Positions 10,863 through 22,326 of a stretch of DNA of 64,000 bases are shown in pieces (within the stretch, counting starts at the first letter, position 1; every line of letters starts with the position of its first letter). The stretch comes from Chinchilla lanigera (taxonomy: Eukaryota; Chordata; Mammalia; Rodentia; Chinchillidae), in assembly GCF_000276665.1 (NCBI RefSeq), contig NW_004955423.1:4562807-4626806 (forward strand), read 5' to 3'. The notes beneath the pieces are model-generated. The model did no database searches. It had not been told where the DNA came from and was given only the letters and a program-made list of their open reading frames with translations. The position numbers and the translations under genes are program-made.

Positions 10863-11485
10863 CATAGACTTGGCTCTCCTTTTTTTTTTTTTTTTTTTTT
10901 TTGGCTTTCTTGGAAGATTTTATTATTGTTAACTACGACTGTTAAAAATCAAAGAATCAAAGTTAATAGAATGCAATATATTCCTTCCAATACAGCAAAG
11001 TAATTGAGGATTAAAGAAAACATTATCAAAACATAAGAAGTTAGTAGAGGAGAAAAGAAGAAGCAAAACAAACAAACAAACAAGAAAAAACCATGTTGAA
11101 CCAAAATCTCGGGAATACCATGGTGGGAGAGTGCGTCTAGCAAGATCCATAATTATGACAAATGTTACCACCTAAAAGGCCTTTTGACTTTTCAAAGACA
11201 TAGTTATCCAGATTTAATTTTTAAAATAGAACTCAGCTTTGTATTGTTTACAAGGGACATGCTTAAGAAGTAATGGTATCATATAGACCAAATTTAAATA
11301 GGAAAAGTTACATCAGACAAATACTAATAAAATAAAAGTGCATAGTGTATACCAGACAAAATAAATTTCAGGGCAATGCTTATTGTTAGGAGTGAAAAGA
11401 AACATTCATGTGAAGAACAGAATACCCCACAGATAGAAACAGTAATCATAGATTTATGTGTTCTTAACATAGACTTGGCTCTCCT
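10863..11485 (-). mobile_element. Retrocopy with exact 18-bp target-site duplication
   Basis: An 18-base sequence (CATAGACTTGGCTCTCCT) occurs exactly at 10863-10880 and 11468-11485. Between them, at the left, is a run of about 22 T (a poly(A) tail on the minus strand). On the minus strand this is preceded by AATAAAATCTTCCAAGAAAG, that is, a polyadenylation signal just before the tail. The insert is therefore a reverse-transcribed, polyadenylated RNA on the minus strand. The 5' half of the insert (about 11221-11467) reads on the opposite strand as an L1 ORF2 endonuclease-region fragment. The simplest reading is a 3'-UTR retrocopy carrying an antisense L1 piece; a chimeric or inverted L1 insertion is the alternative. 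The parent gene is not recognised. Confidence 0.8.
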
Positions 11486-12682
11486 GATGAAGTCTCTGCA
11501 GAAAAGCAGCCTTTAGTTTTAGGATGATTCCATCCTCCTTCACTTCCTCTGCTTCAGGTTCTCCAGTGAAAAGTTTTATGTGTCAGAGAAATGAATCATG
11601 TCAAAAGCCAAAAAAAGAAATGTATGACATGTTCTAGCTCTTAGAAAATTACTCAGTGTTAACCCTGATCAACACTCCCACTCATTCAGCATTTTATGTA
11701 GATCAGAATGCTGGAGCTAGAAGGCCCCTAGGGAACATCTCTAGGCTCGGGGTGGGACCTGGGCACACCCACATAGGGCCGATCGCACTTCAAGTGGCAG
11801 GATCCTGGGTGGCAGCTGAAGCCCAGAGCCCCATTTTTCCCTCCCTCTCTGAGACAGCCTCCAGTGTCCTCAACACTGAAATTCCGAGTCACAGCTCACC
11901 CTGACAAGCGTGTTATTTTTGCCGGGCTCCTCCAGTCATTGGCTCAACGCAGGCCTTCCCATCTGACGTGATGCCCAAGCCATTTGGCTCATTTCCAGCC
12001 TTGCAAAAAGTATTCTCTCTGGACACTCTCTGCTGAGCCCCAGGTTTACATTCAAACCAGAAAGGAAGGGAAGAAAGAGGGAGAAGGGCCAACTTCTTTC
12101 ATCTTCTAGCAGAAAACAAAAGACAACTGATGTAATTATGCAAAGTGCCAGCAAGGTCTCGAAATATGTCCTCTTCCATCTTCCTTTTATTAGCAAAGTT
12201 CCATGGTGAGGCAAGGCAAGAAACTGAGCGTTTCAGTTTCTTCTCTGAGCTTCAGAGATGGCTGAGCCAGGTGCTCTATGGTGGCCCAAAGATGCCACAT
12301 GGCCTAAGGGCCAGTATTTGGAAGAAGCAAGCAGGAAATGCCAAGTGAGGCAGTGCCACAAGGAAGTAGGTTGTGAGAACCTGGGTCGATGCTTTCTGTG
12401 CTTGGCTGTGCAGACAGCCAGGGCAAAGCCGGGGTCACGGCAGCATCTCAGCCAAGAACACAGCTTCCTATCTGGAACACTGCATGAATTCAGTGAGGAC
12501 AGCCCCCTCCTCTTCCTCATGCTCCAGCTGTCTAAATCAGCAGCAGAAGAATGAAGTTAGCCCTGAACTGTGATAGGAATTCATTTTACAAGTCTAAAAT
12601 GTCTGCCAGCATTTTCCTATAATAAATCAGGACTGTCAGGCAGGTAATTGTAACTTCCATTCTTTAAAAAAAAAAAAAAAAA

Positions 12683-12812
12683 CCAAGGGGGTGGGAATTT
12701 AGCTCAGCGGCAAAAGCGCCTGCCTGGCAAGGTAGTGAGTTCAGTTCCCGGTACCGGAGAAAACACCAAAAAAAACCCCCAAAAAACAAACAAACAAACA
12801 AACAAACAAAAA
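12683..12812 (+). repeat. ID SINE (tRNA-derived)
   Basis: Starts at GGGGGTGGGAATTTAGCTC and contains an A-box-like TTAGCTCAGCGGC and a B-box-like GAGTTCAGTTCCCG, followed by GGTACCGG and a CA-rich tail (ACCCCC, then AAACAAACAAAC). It is among the least diverged ID copies here and keeps a plausible pol III promoter. Confidence 0.85.
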
Positions 12813-13154
12813 AACCAAACTATGTGCCACGTTGGCAACTCCAAAATATATAAAGTATCACCTTTACATGTCTTTAATTGGTTGGGGTCTTTATTCAACA
12901 TCACCCTCAGGGTCAGAAATCCAGCAGGGATATGCATAATTCTTTTAATGAAAGCAAATATGCTTATAGATTTGAGCCTAAATATACTTTAGGCTCAAAT
13001 ATTAAAAGCTGTGTATGTTCAAAAATAACCATAAGGCTTAAAAATAGTCATTTTTGACATTATATTTATACTAACACATGTTTAAAACTGTGTGTGTGCA
13101 GCCATGGACATGTATATCAATTCTTTCCCAGAATATTCAGAGTCTATGCATTGT

Positions 13155-13410
13155 AAGGGACAGAATACCAGGTTAGGTGACAATATGGCTGTGCTCACAA
13201 CCCCACCACTTGCTGGACATTTGACCTTGGTGGATTATAAAAAGTAGAAATCTGTGCTAGAAAGTCTGGTTCAAAACCTGGCTTTATCATGGGTTTGATA
13301 TATAATACCTAATCTAGTATGGTAATGTGCTTGAGATCATTTAGCATTTGTATAATGGAGTTCATGCCCACTTAGCAGCTTTAGATATTAGTGACCTTTC
13401 TAAAGTCAAC
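13155..13410 (+). repeat. MIR SINE relic(s)
   Basis: Two MIR-like segments run together: CCACTTGCTGGACATTTGAC and later GGTTCAAAACCTGGCTTTAT. The second is consistent with the GGGTTCGAATCCTGGCTCTG region of MIR. Strong divergence leaves the boundaries approximate. Confidence 0.55.
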
Positions 13411-14073
13411 GGCAGGTGCCGTAGTCGTCCTCAGTAATGGTAGCTACTGGAGGAAGGTAGCCAGTGAGAACAAGAGCCCAAGGTGCTTTGGACACAGTGA
13501 CAGTTTCTCATCATGACTGAGATCCTCCTTAATACGAATACGGCTTGTTGGAGAATTCACTGAACCTGGTGTTGGGCAGGAGATGTGCATGCTAGTCTGG
13601 GCGCTTCCACAGACTTTGGTTAAATGCACATTATCTGTGCTTCTCAGGGCTGGCCCAGCATGGTGAAGAGCGTGCTCACGAAGACCAGGCGCAGACCTAC
13701 ACACTGGCTCCTTGTGCCATTTAACTTTTCCTTCTCAGAAATTTCTCCATGGTCCTTTCTCATGTCTCATGGTTCTGTGATTCCAGGATTATATTAGAGG
13801 AAAAGAGGAAAAATTAAAGGCATACAAAGTAATTCATTGGCTCGGAAAACTGAAACCAGGACAGAAATGGAACAGGAAGAAACTACAGGCATGAAACAGA
13901 ACCGAAGAGACCACTGAGCTCTGAAAACCAGTTTTCAAAGCAACAAGGTGGACAGGAGAGGATAAAATCGTAATGCACAGTGTTCAGTTCAATCTCTGCA
14001 GAAATATACCGTGCAGACCTGTTAAGTTCAATATGGTTCCTCTTCTGAGCAGTTGTGAAACCTTGGTATGGTT

Positions 14074-14082
<9 letters not shown>

Positions 14083-14104
<22 letters not shown>

Positions 14105-14208
14105 GAGACAGGGTCTCACTATGAGGGCCAGGCTGGCCTTGAACTCCTGGTAATCCTGCCTCAGTCTCAAGAGTGCTAGGATTAGTCATGTGCTACTATG
14201 CCTGGCCA
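14083..14208 (-). repeat. B1 SINE with target-site duplication
   Basis: A poly-T run then ATGAGACAGGGTCTCACTAT, GCCAGGCTGGCCTTGAACTC, GTGCTAGGATTAGTCATGTG and a CCTGGCC end: B1 in reverse complement. It is flanked by GTTATAATTTTT at 14071-14082 and 14209-14220. Confidence 0.9.
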
Positions 14209-14221
14209 GTTATAATTTTTA

Positions 14222-14335
14222 AGATTCCTATCTCTTTAAATTTTTTTATCATATTACCTGTTTGGAGTGTATAATAATTACATCCACTGTAGGGATTGGT
14301 ACATGTGTATAACATATGCTTCCTTACTTGTGTAA
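14222..14335 (-). repeat. L1 3'-end fragment (probable)
   Basis: The stretch around ATAATAATTACATCCACTGT and GGTACATGTGTATAACATAT resembles the left part of 59275-59440 and the reverse of 45520-45610. The common order is A/T tail, ATTACATTCATC-type block and GTACATGTACATAACAC-type block. Because the polypurine stretch at 45385-45530 resembles an L1 3' UTR, I read all three as L1 3' ends. Confidence 0.45.
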
Positions 14336-14339
14336 TGGG

Positions 14340-14415
14340 AACAACACACTTAATAGATTGAGACAGCACATGTGAAAAGCCAGTAGAGTACCTGGCACAT
14401 AGAAGGTATTAAAAA
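14340..14415 (+). repeat. MIR 3'-end fragment
   Basis: GTAGAGTACCTGGCACATAG followed by AAGGTATT matches the MIR or L2 tail motif GTGCCTGGCACATAGTAGG. Confidence 0.55.
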
Positions 14416-15304
14416 AAAGTTACCTTGTACCCTACACAGTTAATTCCTTCTACAGTGATGGCTTCCAAGCTTGAGGAACATGGACTATATGGTGAGATCT
14501 TCATCTTTTCTCAATTTGAAGCCATGAGAGAGGTTTATGTTGTGCATTATTCTGCCTTGATATCCCAAGCCCAGAAAATTTCTCTCGGGTCTCATAAACC
14601 TGAGCTGAATCAGGTCTTCTTCACTTGGCTTTACTTTTCACAGAGCATCTGGCTAAGCAAGGGTCCACCTACTATGAAAAGGATCGCTGGACCGACTTGG
14701 CAAAGTGATGGCTGTCGTTTTTTCCTTTCAAAGGATCTGAGTGTTTTCCTTATGCATTTCCCTGGGGCTAACAAGACAAAAGATTTCAATCCAACCCAGT
14801 TGGGGACAGAGGGAAATTCCCTTCACAGAGGTGGTACTTAGTTCCCCCTAGTGGTGCAGTTTGGGAACTTCAGGAGGGAAACCTTTCCCCTACTTAGTCC
14901 TTAACCCTGTCAACCCTGTTTCACTGGGGGAAATAGCTTTTCACCTGCAGTGGTCATTTGCTGATTCATGTTGAGAAAAAAATAACCATGGCCAGGATCA
15001 AAACACTCATCTTCCTGGATAAGCTGAGCTAAAGGTTATTCCATTTAGACATGTGCCTGTGAGTATTAATTTACAAAAGGTGTTAAACGTTATTAGAATA
15101 ATTTGAAATATGGGGTCATCCACTCAGGCAACACAGGTCACCAGTCTAAGAAGTGGACGTTGGCCTTCTGTTCAGCATATTGAGTAAATCTATTTTGAAT
15201 TTGAAACTGTGGCAACAAACTACTCTCTAGACGGGAAGAATATATTAACTTTGGTGAAGATAAACCAAAGATAATAGGTTAGGTATTTAATATTCTTGGA
15301 AATG

Positions 15305-15372
15305 GGATGGAGAGGGAGAGAGAGAGAGAGATTGAATGCGGGGAAGGCGGGGGGGGGGGCAGAGGGAGGAGG
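15305..15372. repeat. Purine-rich simple repeat with G run
   Basis: GGATGGAGAGGGAGAGAGAG then, after a short gap, GGCGGGGGGGGGG. A low-complexity purine tract. Confidence 0.8.
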
Positions 15373-15569
15373 TAAGGTAAGGTGCTTGGGAGAGGAAAGG
15401 GATGCCCAGCCGCAGGCAGGTCTGCTCAGGCGGTCTCGGGGAAGATGTTAGTCCGTGTATTTGACTGAAATGCTGTGAGACGTGGGAACCCTCTCTCCTT
15501 ACAGCCCCAATCTCCATTTGTCTTTCTGCTAATCATGTTTAAATTCTACTCTTGCTAGAATTTAACTTT

Positions 15570-15673
15570 ATTTATTTGTTTGTTTGGTTTTCTTTTTTCC
15601 AGTACTGGGAATTGAACTCACGACCTTGTGCTTGCCAAGCAGGTGCTGTGCCGCTGAGCTAAATCCCCAGCCC
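15570..15673 (-). repeat. ID SINE with 15-bp target-site duplication
   Basis: In reverse complement: CCAGTACTGGGAATTGAACT, CTTGTGCTTGCCAAGCAGG, CCGCTGAGCTAAATCCCCAG. It is bounded by CTAGAATTTAACTTT at 15555-15569 and 15674-15688, showing L1-type insertion on the minus strand. Confidence 0.92.
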
Positions 15674-15754
15674 CTAGAATTTAACTTTTAAAGAAGAGAA
15701 GAAGACAGTTAATATACAGGTCCATGGTTTTTACTAACAAAAAACTAGTTCCCA

Positions 15755-15960
15755 AACTGGTTGTGGTGCCACATACCAGTAAACTCAGCATGCTGCGAAG
15801 CTGATGCAAGAGGATCACAAGTTCAAGCCCAGCCTGGACAACTTGGTAACTGAGGAAGACTTTGTCATAAAATAAAATTAAAAAAAAAAAAAAATAAAAG
15901 GCTGGTGATATTGCTCAGCCTAAAGGTCTTGGGCTCAATCCCCAGTATCAAAAACAAACG
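15755..15960 (+). repeat. Composite B1-dID SINE
   Basis: A B1-like left half (GGTTGTGGTGCCACATACCA, GAGGATCACAAGTTCAAGCC, AGCCTGGACAACTTGG) is followed by an A-rich linker and an ID-like right half (GGCTGGTGATATTGCTCAGC, GGGCTCAATCCCCAGTATC) and an A-rich tail. This B1-linker-ID order is the B1-dID composite type known from non-murid rodents. Confidence 0.8.
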
Positions 15961-15997
15961 GAACCAAGTCTCCTATCTTTACCAAACTTATGTTGAA

Positions 15998-16092
15998 TAT
16001 TTTGGTTTTTTTTGGTACCAGGAATCAAACTGATGACCTCAGGCTTGCCGGGCAAGCACTTACGCTGCTGAGCTACGTCCCCAGTCCTGTTG
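15998..16092 (-). repeat. ID SINE
   Basis: GGTACCAGGAATCAAACTGA, GCTTGCCGGGCAAGCACTTA and GCTGAGCTACGTCCCCAGTC are an ID element in reverse complement. The flanks GTTGAATATT and GTTGCAATATT suggest an eroded target duplication. Confidence 0.85.
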
Positions 16093-17514
16093 CAATATTC
16101 AAAGCATGTTCTCTAAAGGGCTGCCCGACTCTTAGCCACCCAGGGGATGCACCTCTGGTTCTGATTTTTCACCTCAGGCACTGCACAGGATTTTCTCTGG
16201 GCATCTAATTTGAGATTGAGTCACTGGGACTAATATTAAACTCTACCTGGGGGGTAGGGGAGCTGCATTTGATAAAGGCAGGGAAGGCAAACCTAAATGT
16301 CAGAGCAGGAAGCTGGGATAGTGGTTTAAAAGCCATATCAGGAAAGAGAAACTTGGCTCCGAGACAACTGCTCTAGTGTCAGGGCTGACTTATGACTATA
16401 TAGGTGTTTTACACATGGCGTAGAGGCCCTCCACGGTGGGAGTGTTGACGCAAATAATTGTACATGGTGATAAACCACCAGAAAGCATTTTCCCTTTGCC
16501 TATGGAGGCTAAGACGGAGACATCACTGTACCTGGCAATAAGTAACTGACAATCTGTGTAAGAGAAATTACTGGATGGAGCAGAATGTGGGACATGCAGA
16601 GCTGAACCAAGTGGGCTAGGAAGTGAATAGCAAGGAATTGGTGCTGGCCAGGAGGTCTGGTGCTGACAGGAAGCAGAACGCGTTTGCTGGCTCTGTAGGC
16701 CAGGTAAGCATGAGAGTGATTTTCCCAAAGGAAAGAAGCTACAGTGCACTTTCCTAGTGGGTACCCGAGCACGCTTCTGTTGGACTTATCCTCCACTCGG
16801 CGCCAGGGGGAGGTAGAGAGTAAAAAACGGTGTGGGCTGAGCCGTACAACAGCAACATGTAAAAAGGCATACAGGATTTAAGGTGTGTATCGACACACCT
16901 TGATAATCTCAGTGACAGGCAGGGTGCTGTAATGAATCATTGGCAAGTAGGAGGCAGAAAGACCTAACTAGAGAGAGATGAGATAAAATGGTGAAGAAAT
17001 TTAAAGGCCAGAGTATATTTTTTATATGGCTTTTTTCCCTGACCTTTCTTTGGCATATGCCCTGTGCAGTTATATAAATATGGGTCCTGAGTTCAAGGTC
17101 CGACATTGCAGCTTTTGGGTAAACTGCTTTTCCCTAGACCTCAGAGACTCAGGGTGAGAGAACACGAGGCAGGAACTGTGTGTAGAACAGGAGGAGAAAC
17201 CAGGGCAAAATGTGCAGCTCCAGACAAGGACACCCTCCCCTCAACGGCGCCCACCCCGCCTCTCTGCCACAGTCAAGCCCTTCATGGCCATATTTGTGAA
17301 GAGCCATTTTGAAAGATGGACATGAATGCTGATGCACATGAAACCATAGCAACAGTGTGTTGGTGGGGACTCAGCTCAGGACTCCAGCTCTCAGAGCACC
17401 CAGCACTCCCTAAAAGGCTGCTGCACCCTTAAGGCAGGCATGGCTAGGGGGAGGACAGCATCGTTTTGGGAATGAGGTAGCCAGGGAAAAATTGGAACTT
17501 CATATATATGTACA

Positions 17515-17940
17515 CATATATTTATTCATCTCCCAGAAGTGTTCGGGTAGCAGCTGTCATACTGGTCATTTGCTGTGGGGACACAACAGCCGACAAACAC
17601 AGCTTTCAGCGGGAGCGCGCACAGCGTAGCCCACGGCTGGCTCCCAGGCACGGACGCCACGGTGGAAGGGCATGGTGCAGGAAAGCCGCTCTTCTGGGCC
17701 ATCAGGAAGCAGAGCGTAGGGTGGGGCTGAGTGGGGAGCTGTCACCTAGAGAGGCTCCCCAAAGACACACACTGCCAACCGGCCCTGCCCAACAGCACGG
17801 TTAGCTGTGAACCCATAAGTGCATTGAGCCACTGAGGAGGATCATGGCCCCATGATCCAGTCATCTCCCCGAAGCCCACCTCTGAACACGAGACTTCTGC
17901 GGGACATTCTAGATCTAAGCCCCAGCATCCTTCTACTGTG
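17515..17940 (-). mobile_element. MaLR-like LTR, reversed
   Basis: Contains GGTGGAAGGGCATGGTGCAG, CAGGAAGCAGAGCG, AACAGCACGGTTAGCTGTGA, CATGATCCAGTCATCTCCCC and GGGACATTCTAGATCTAAGC. The same order of blocks is seen, also reversed, at 56594-56885 and partly at 52925-53290. It reads as a solitary LTR of the ERVL-MaLR type. Confidence 0.6.
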
Positions 17941-18440
17941 GGCCCGATGTGTGTGTGCGTGTGCACATTCATGTGAGACTGAGAAATTTTGACCCAAAAC
18001 ATCCAACTATCATACGCATATTTTACCACTGATTAACTTTCTTCTCCCTTTCCTATTTTCCGCAGGACCTGCTTCGCAGTTACTCTGGTTTTACGTATCT
18101 GGTCCACCACCCTGTGTTACTGTTACATTAATACTAAATCGAGGAATAGGTGTTGACAGTGAGAGAAGGTTGGTTTCTAGGTATCCGTCCCTGAAAAAAA
18201 TTCAAGGACAGACACTGTTGAAAGAGACCAGCACAAAAGTGACAGCACCCTGCTTTGTGGCCACTGTGGTACAGTTTGAAAACTCTGTCATGAGATTCAC
18301 ACGTAAATCTGAACTCACCACCAGGAAAACAATGGCCCAGCTGTGAGGGAGGGATGCGCAGGGGGAGGGGTCAACCTGGGCCCCGAGAAGTGAACACAGA
18401 TAAAAATGAGTACAGCCAACACCTTCCAGAATTTAATGTT

Positions 18441-18446
18441 TTTATT
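18441..18446 (-). terminator. LRRC8B: Candidate LRRC8B polyadenylation signal
   Basis: AATAAA on the minus strand, the most distal of three close hexamers. A GT-rich stretch (GGTGTTGGCTGTACT) follows about 20-35 bases downstream, as expected of a downstream element. Predicted cleavage is near 18420-18430. Confidence 0.5.
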
Positions 18447-19142
18447 TGCCATTTATTATAAAAATTGAACCTTTATTTTTGCACAAAAGATACTTTAAAA
18501 ACAGTAAAATTTACCAAAAATCTACTGGATCTGAGGGATTCAGTAGAAGTTTAAACCTGAGGGCCAAAAACAGTGAACAAAATCTTACATTTTCTAATAA
18601 CTTATTACCAGAACCAAAACCAATTAAACAAGTTTCCAAATATGCGACAAAGATACAATAATAAATGCTGTCCCTTCCTGTGAACTAACAAAACGCCTAC
18701 TCAGGACTGGCCCGTTATGTCACTAAGAGCAAAATATTTCAAGAATTTAAAAAATCTTCTTGTACAATGTTAGCATTGAGGCTGACACACAACATACATG
18801 TGCACAAACAAATCCATTCTAACTCTCTACGCCTTTGTATTTTTAAAACTGCACCATCTCTGTTAGAGATAATGTGAAACATGCAGATGGCATTTGTAAT
18901 TTTCTCTGCAATAGTATGTTTATCAGTTAAATGCAAAATTTAAATATGAAATAAAGTTCAACCAGAGGCTGTCTCAGCTCATTACTTTGGCTCATATATG
19001 TGTTAATGCTTTAGTGTTGATTAAACTGTTCATATAGAAAATTTTTAAAAATGCAGTCCATTACCAAAGGTACTTAGAAGATAGTTATCACTTGATACAG
19101 AAGCAATGAAGAAGAGACCAATTAAATAAGACCAAAGTTTTT

Positions 19143-19290
19143 CTTTTTTTAGACAGGTTCTCACTCTGTAGTTCAGGTTGGCCATGAACTCACTATGAAG
19201 CCTGGGCTGGGCTTGAACTTGTGGTGATTCTGCCTCAGCCTTCCAAGGGCTGGGATTACAGGTGTTGCACCACCACACCCAGCTAAGATT
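19143..19290 (-). repeat. B1 SINE in the LRRC8B 3' UTR, sense
   Basis: TTTTTTTAGACAGGTTCTCA, TTCAGGTTGGCCATGAACTC, AAGGGCTGGGATTACAGGTG and CACCACACCCAGCTA are B1 in reverse complement. Relative to LRRC8B, also on the minus strand, it is in sense orientation. Confidence 0.9.
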
Positions 19291-21499
19291 GAATTTTTTT
19301 TTAACTGCTTCCACATTTAACTTCTGGCTGAGGATAAGAACTAATGATATCCAGGGCATTTTGCAACATTATTGGTTTATACCATTTCACATACATAATA
19401 CCTTCAGAATATAAACCAGGATACAAAATAACTCCTTTCCCCTTCCACCAGTCTTTCTCTTGTTTCCAGAAAGAAACAGATTCTGATGTAATGTACAGTT
19501 AAAACAAACTGGACCTACGCTATTTTGGTAGTTTCTGGTGATGAAGGATCCTATGATCAGTTCAAAATATGAAAGGGATGGATAAAGTAGAACTACTCAG
19601 GTATAATTACAGTGCTGGCTCCCTTGCAAATAAACAAGCTCAGGTATCACTGCAAATCTTCTAGCACAAATACATTGTTACTATACAAGCGCTGATCAGA
19701 TTTAGTGGGGTATGTGGATGTCGAAGGAAAACAAAATACCTTATGTGGACAGTACAGTGCTAAGAGAACATAAAGGCACAAAGGTAATTTTATTGAAAAA
19801 CAGAGAAATACTGTCAAGTCCACAGAATAATTGATTATTTTAATGAATCTATCAACATTATGAAATGTTTTAATTAAACATAAAATCTGAGTCATGAAAT
19901 ACTTGAAAAACAAGTATTTCACTATCAAATGATCAAGTTATACACAGAAATCACTGTTGCACACCAGAGCACACCTATCAGAGCTCTGCCACAACGACAC
20001 GCTGAAGATCTCATTTACTCTGTTTTACATAACGTGAATGTCAGGTGATAGTCAACTGTGGTGACATGCAGGGGAAAAAGGCTAAGACTGAGGGCAGGAA
20101 ATGAAAATACAGCACCTCTGTTCCACACAGACACCCTGACGGAGGTGAGGGAAAGGACACTACAGCTCCAAACACTTCTGTTCTCAAACTGAGGTTGAGT
20201 ATTTGGTTTCTTACAAGGGGACAGAATACTTCCTGATTACAAGTAATGAATTTATAAAGACTTCTATCCTTATATTAGTCTATGACCTCTTGCAATTTTT
20301 CCATATTGCAAAATAATGTTACAGTTTGCGTACATGGAACATGTGTGTCTCTATGCGAGTGTGTATGTGCAAATGAAATGAACCAATGCCACTGCCTGCC
20401 TAACCCAGAAACACTGTTTTTAAATCTCTACATTTAGTTTTTGGAAAATACATTCTTGGAAATCAAAAGCGAACCAAAGTCTCATGATTGTAACTGAGCA
20501 AACTTCGTTTTTTAAATGTAAAATGCTCTTAAGTGAATATGAACACCTGTAAAATAAAGATCTGCCCCAACAGTGCAGTCAGCGCAGGATCACCACATCT
20601 TCCCACACCAGAGAGCAGTGTCCCTGTTACTGCAGCAGGGCTGTGCTGTGTCAAAACCTACAGCAACTCTGGTGCGCAGGATCTAAATGACAAAGACACT
20701 GGAAAGCTCCGGCATCAAGAGCAACACAGTCTGCAGAGCAACCACCTCAGTGTGTGGGAAGCAGCGTACACATTCATTATTCATCCTCTGCAAGCTGCTC
20801 TCCAAACCTTCACAGGTGATGAGATTCATCTGCACTTGAACAGAACCTGCGCTTCGTCACGGAGAAGTTCTAGTTTGTTTGGTGAATGGTAGCACATTCG
20901 AATTTTGTTTTGAAAACTGTAAAACAGGGTAAGGTTTCTCATACACATTATGTGTAATTATGTGGCCAAGAACATTTAAACATCTCTCCGTGCTTTACAC
21001 TCATGTCCAAAACTTAAGAGATTCCTATCTGACCCTGGAATCGGTACACACAGCAGTGCTACTAGGAAGCAGTACAATACCATCAACTCACATTGTAGTA
21101 AATGAGAATAACACAGCCCTGGGTAGAGTCAGAATCTGTTTGGTGAAGTCCTGAAAGACAGCTTCGTCAGTTACGCCTGGATTCCTGAGAACGTACATGT
21201 TCTGATTAAAGGCAAGTTTTGGTAAGAAGCAAATCTTTATACCATTCTTTCCCACTCAGAATACACAACACTGTGTTAGGCAGTTTTGGGTGTCATATAT
21301 TCTTTATAGCTAATACTCAAATTTCATTTGACGTGAATAATTCTGTCTCTGAACTTCAGCCCAGGCATGTGTGGCAGGTGAGAGAAGCTACATTTGTCAT
21401 ACTCGCCAGGGATGGCAAAGCTTTCAGAGCTTTCCGGAACAAACAGCCTGCTGCGGCACGTGTGCCATGGGTTTGCTGCCGCTGCTCTGAACACTTACT

Positions 21500-21655
21500 T
21501 TCTTTTTTTGTCTCTTTGAGACAAGGTCTCACTGTGCAGTTCAGGTTGGTCTTGAACTCACTTTGCAGCCCAGGCTGGCCTCAAACTCGCAATGATCCTC
21601 CTGCCTGGGCCTCCCAAGTGCTGGGATTCAGGCGTGTGCCACCACGCCTGGCTAA
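21500..21655 (-). repeat. B1 SINE in the LRRC8B 3' UTR, sense
   Basis: GAGACAAGGTCTCACTGTGC, AGGTTGGTCTTGAACTCACT, GCCCAGGCTGGCCTCAAACT, GTGCTGGGATTCAGGCGTGT and CCACGCCTGGCTA show a little-diverged B1 with internal duplication, in reverse complement. It is sense to LRRC8B and lies about 550 bases from an antisense B1. Confidence 0.93.
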
Positions 21656-22199
21656 ACGCTGACTTTCACCTTGCTGGAACAAAGCTAGAGAAAACATACA
21701 CCCCACAGCACAGTTCCATGTTTACAGTGCTCTTTCTCTCTAGACTATTTTCCAGTTTTATCTAGATGGTCAATAGATTACTTCATAGTTACATCTAAAA
21801 TGAGGTGGCATCATGAGGCCTAGACCCATTAGAGAAAAACACATTAAAAATGCACATTTCCCAAAAGTGAGTGTGTCAGTTTTATTTCTTCAACAGTGTG
21901 CATAATAAAAGGTCAAACGCAAAGGTCTTTACGAAGAGGAGCAAAGTGTATTCCAGGAGAGTTAAAGGCAAGAGATGAACTTCAGTTGGGTTCATTTCTA
22001 TGTGAGCTCTGAAAGCTCATCTTAGATACTGAATAGACACTGAGTGTTTTCTATTACATCTAGACGTCATGCAGATGGAGGGAAACAATGCATTTTGCTT
22101 TAACACCGAATTTCTACAAAGTATTTTAAAATCAGCTCTAAAATCTAAATCGGTCTCTCTCTTCTCCACCATAGGTTTTACAAGTAATTAAGAATTGTA

Positions 22200-22326
22200 A
22201 GCTGCGGGTGGTGGGGTATACCTCAAATCTCAGACTTAGGAAGCTGAGGCAGAAGGATCCCCATGAGTTTGAGCCAGCCTGGATACACAGCGAGTTCAAG
22301 GCCAGTGTGAGCTACTTAGATCCTGT

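Larger units (their letters stand above)
4333..18424. other. Intergenic region downstream of LRRC8B
   Basis: No gene is supported here. Repeats recognised are listed separately. Stretches in which I see nothing beyond unassigned or heavily decayed sequence are 4333-4600, 4710-5650, 6850-7770, 7945-8480, 9320-9880, 10430-10860, 11490-12660, 12815-13150, 13430-14065, 14420-15290 and 16105-17515. The segment around 4635-4700 (GTGGCCACATGTGGCTACTA and flanks) resembles an old mammalian interspersed repeat whose name I cannot fix. Open frames in this region, up to 138 codons (14425-14841), show no recognisable domain. Confidence 0.7.

Noticed and set aside
12687..12760. tRNA-like A and B boxes that might be a tRNA gene
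   Set aside because: The sequence is an ID SINE with an A-rich tail; it recurs many times in the window and cannot form a full cloverleaf.
14425..14841. Open frame of 138 codons on the plus strand in the intergenic region
   Set aside because: No recognisable domain, no splice or poly(A) context, and composition like its surroundings. Frames of this length occur by chance in 64 kb.
17580..17700. CpG-containing GC-rich segment considered as a promoter or CpG island
   Set aside because: Too short and low in CpG density; it belongs to a reversed MaLR-like LTR.
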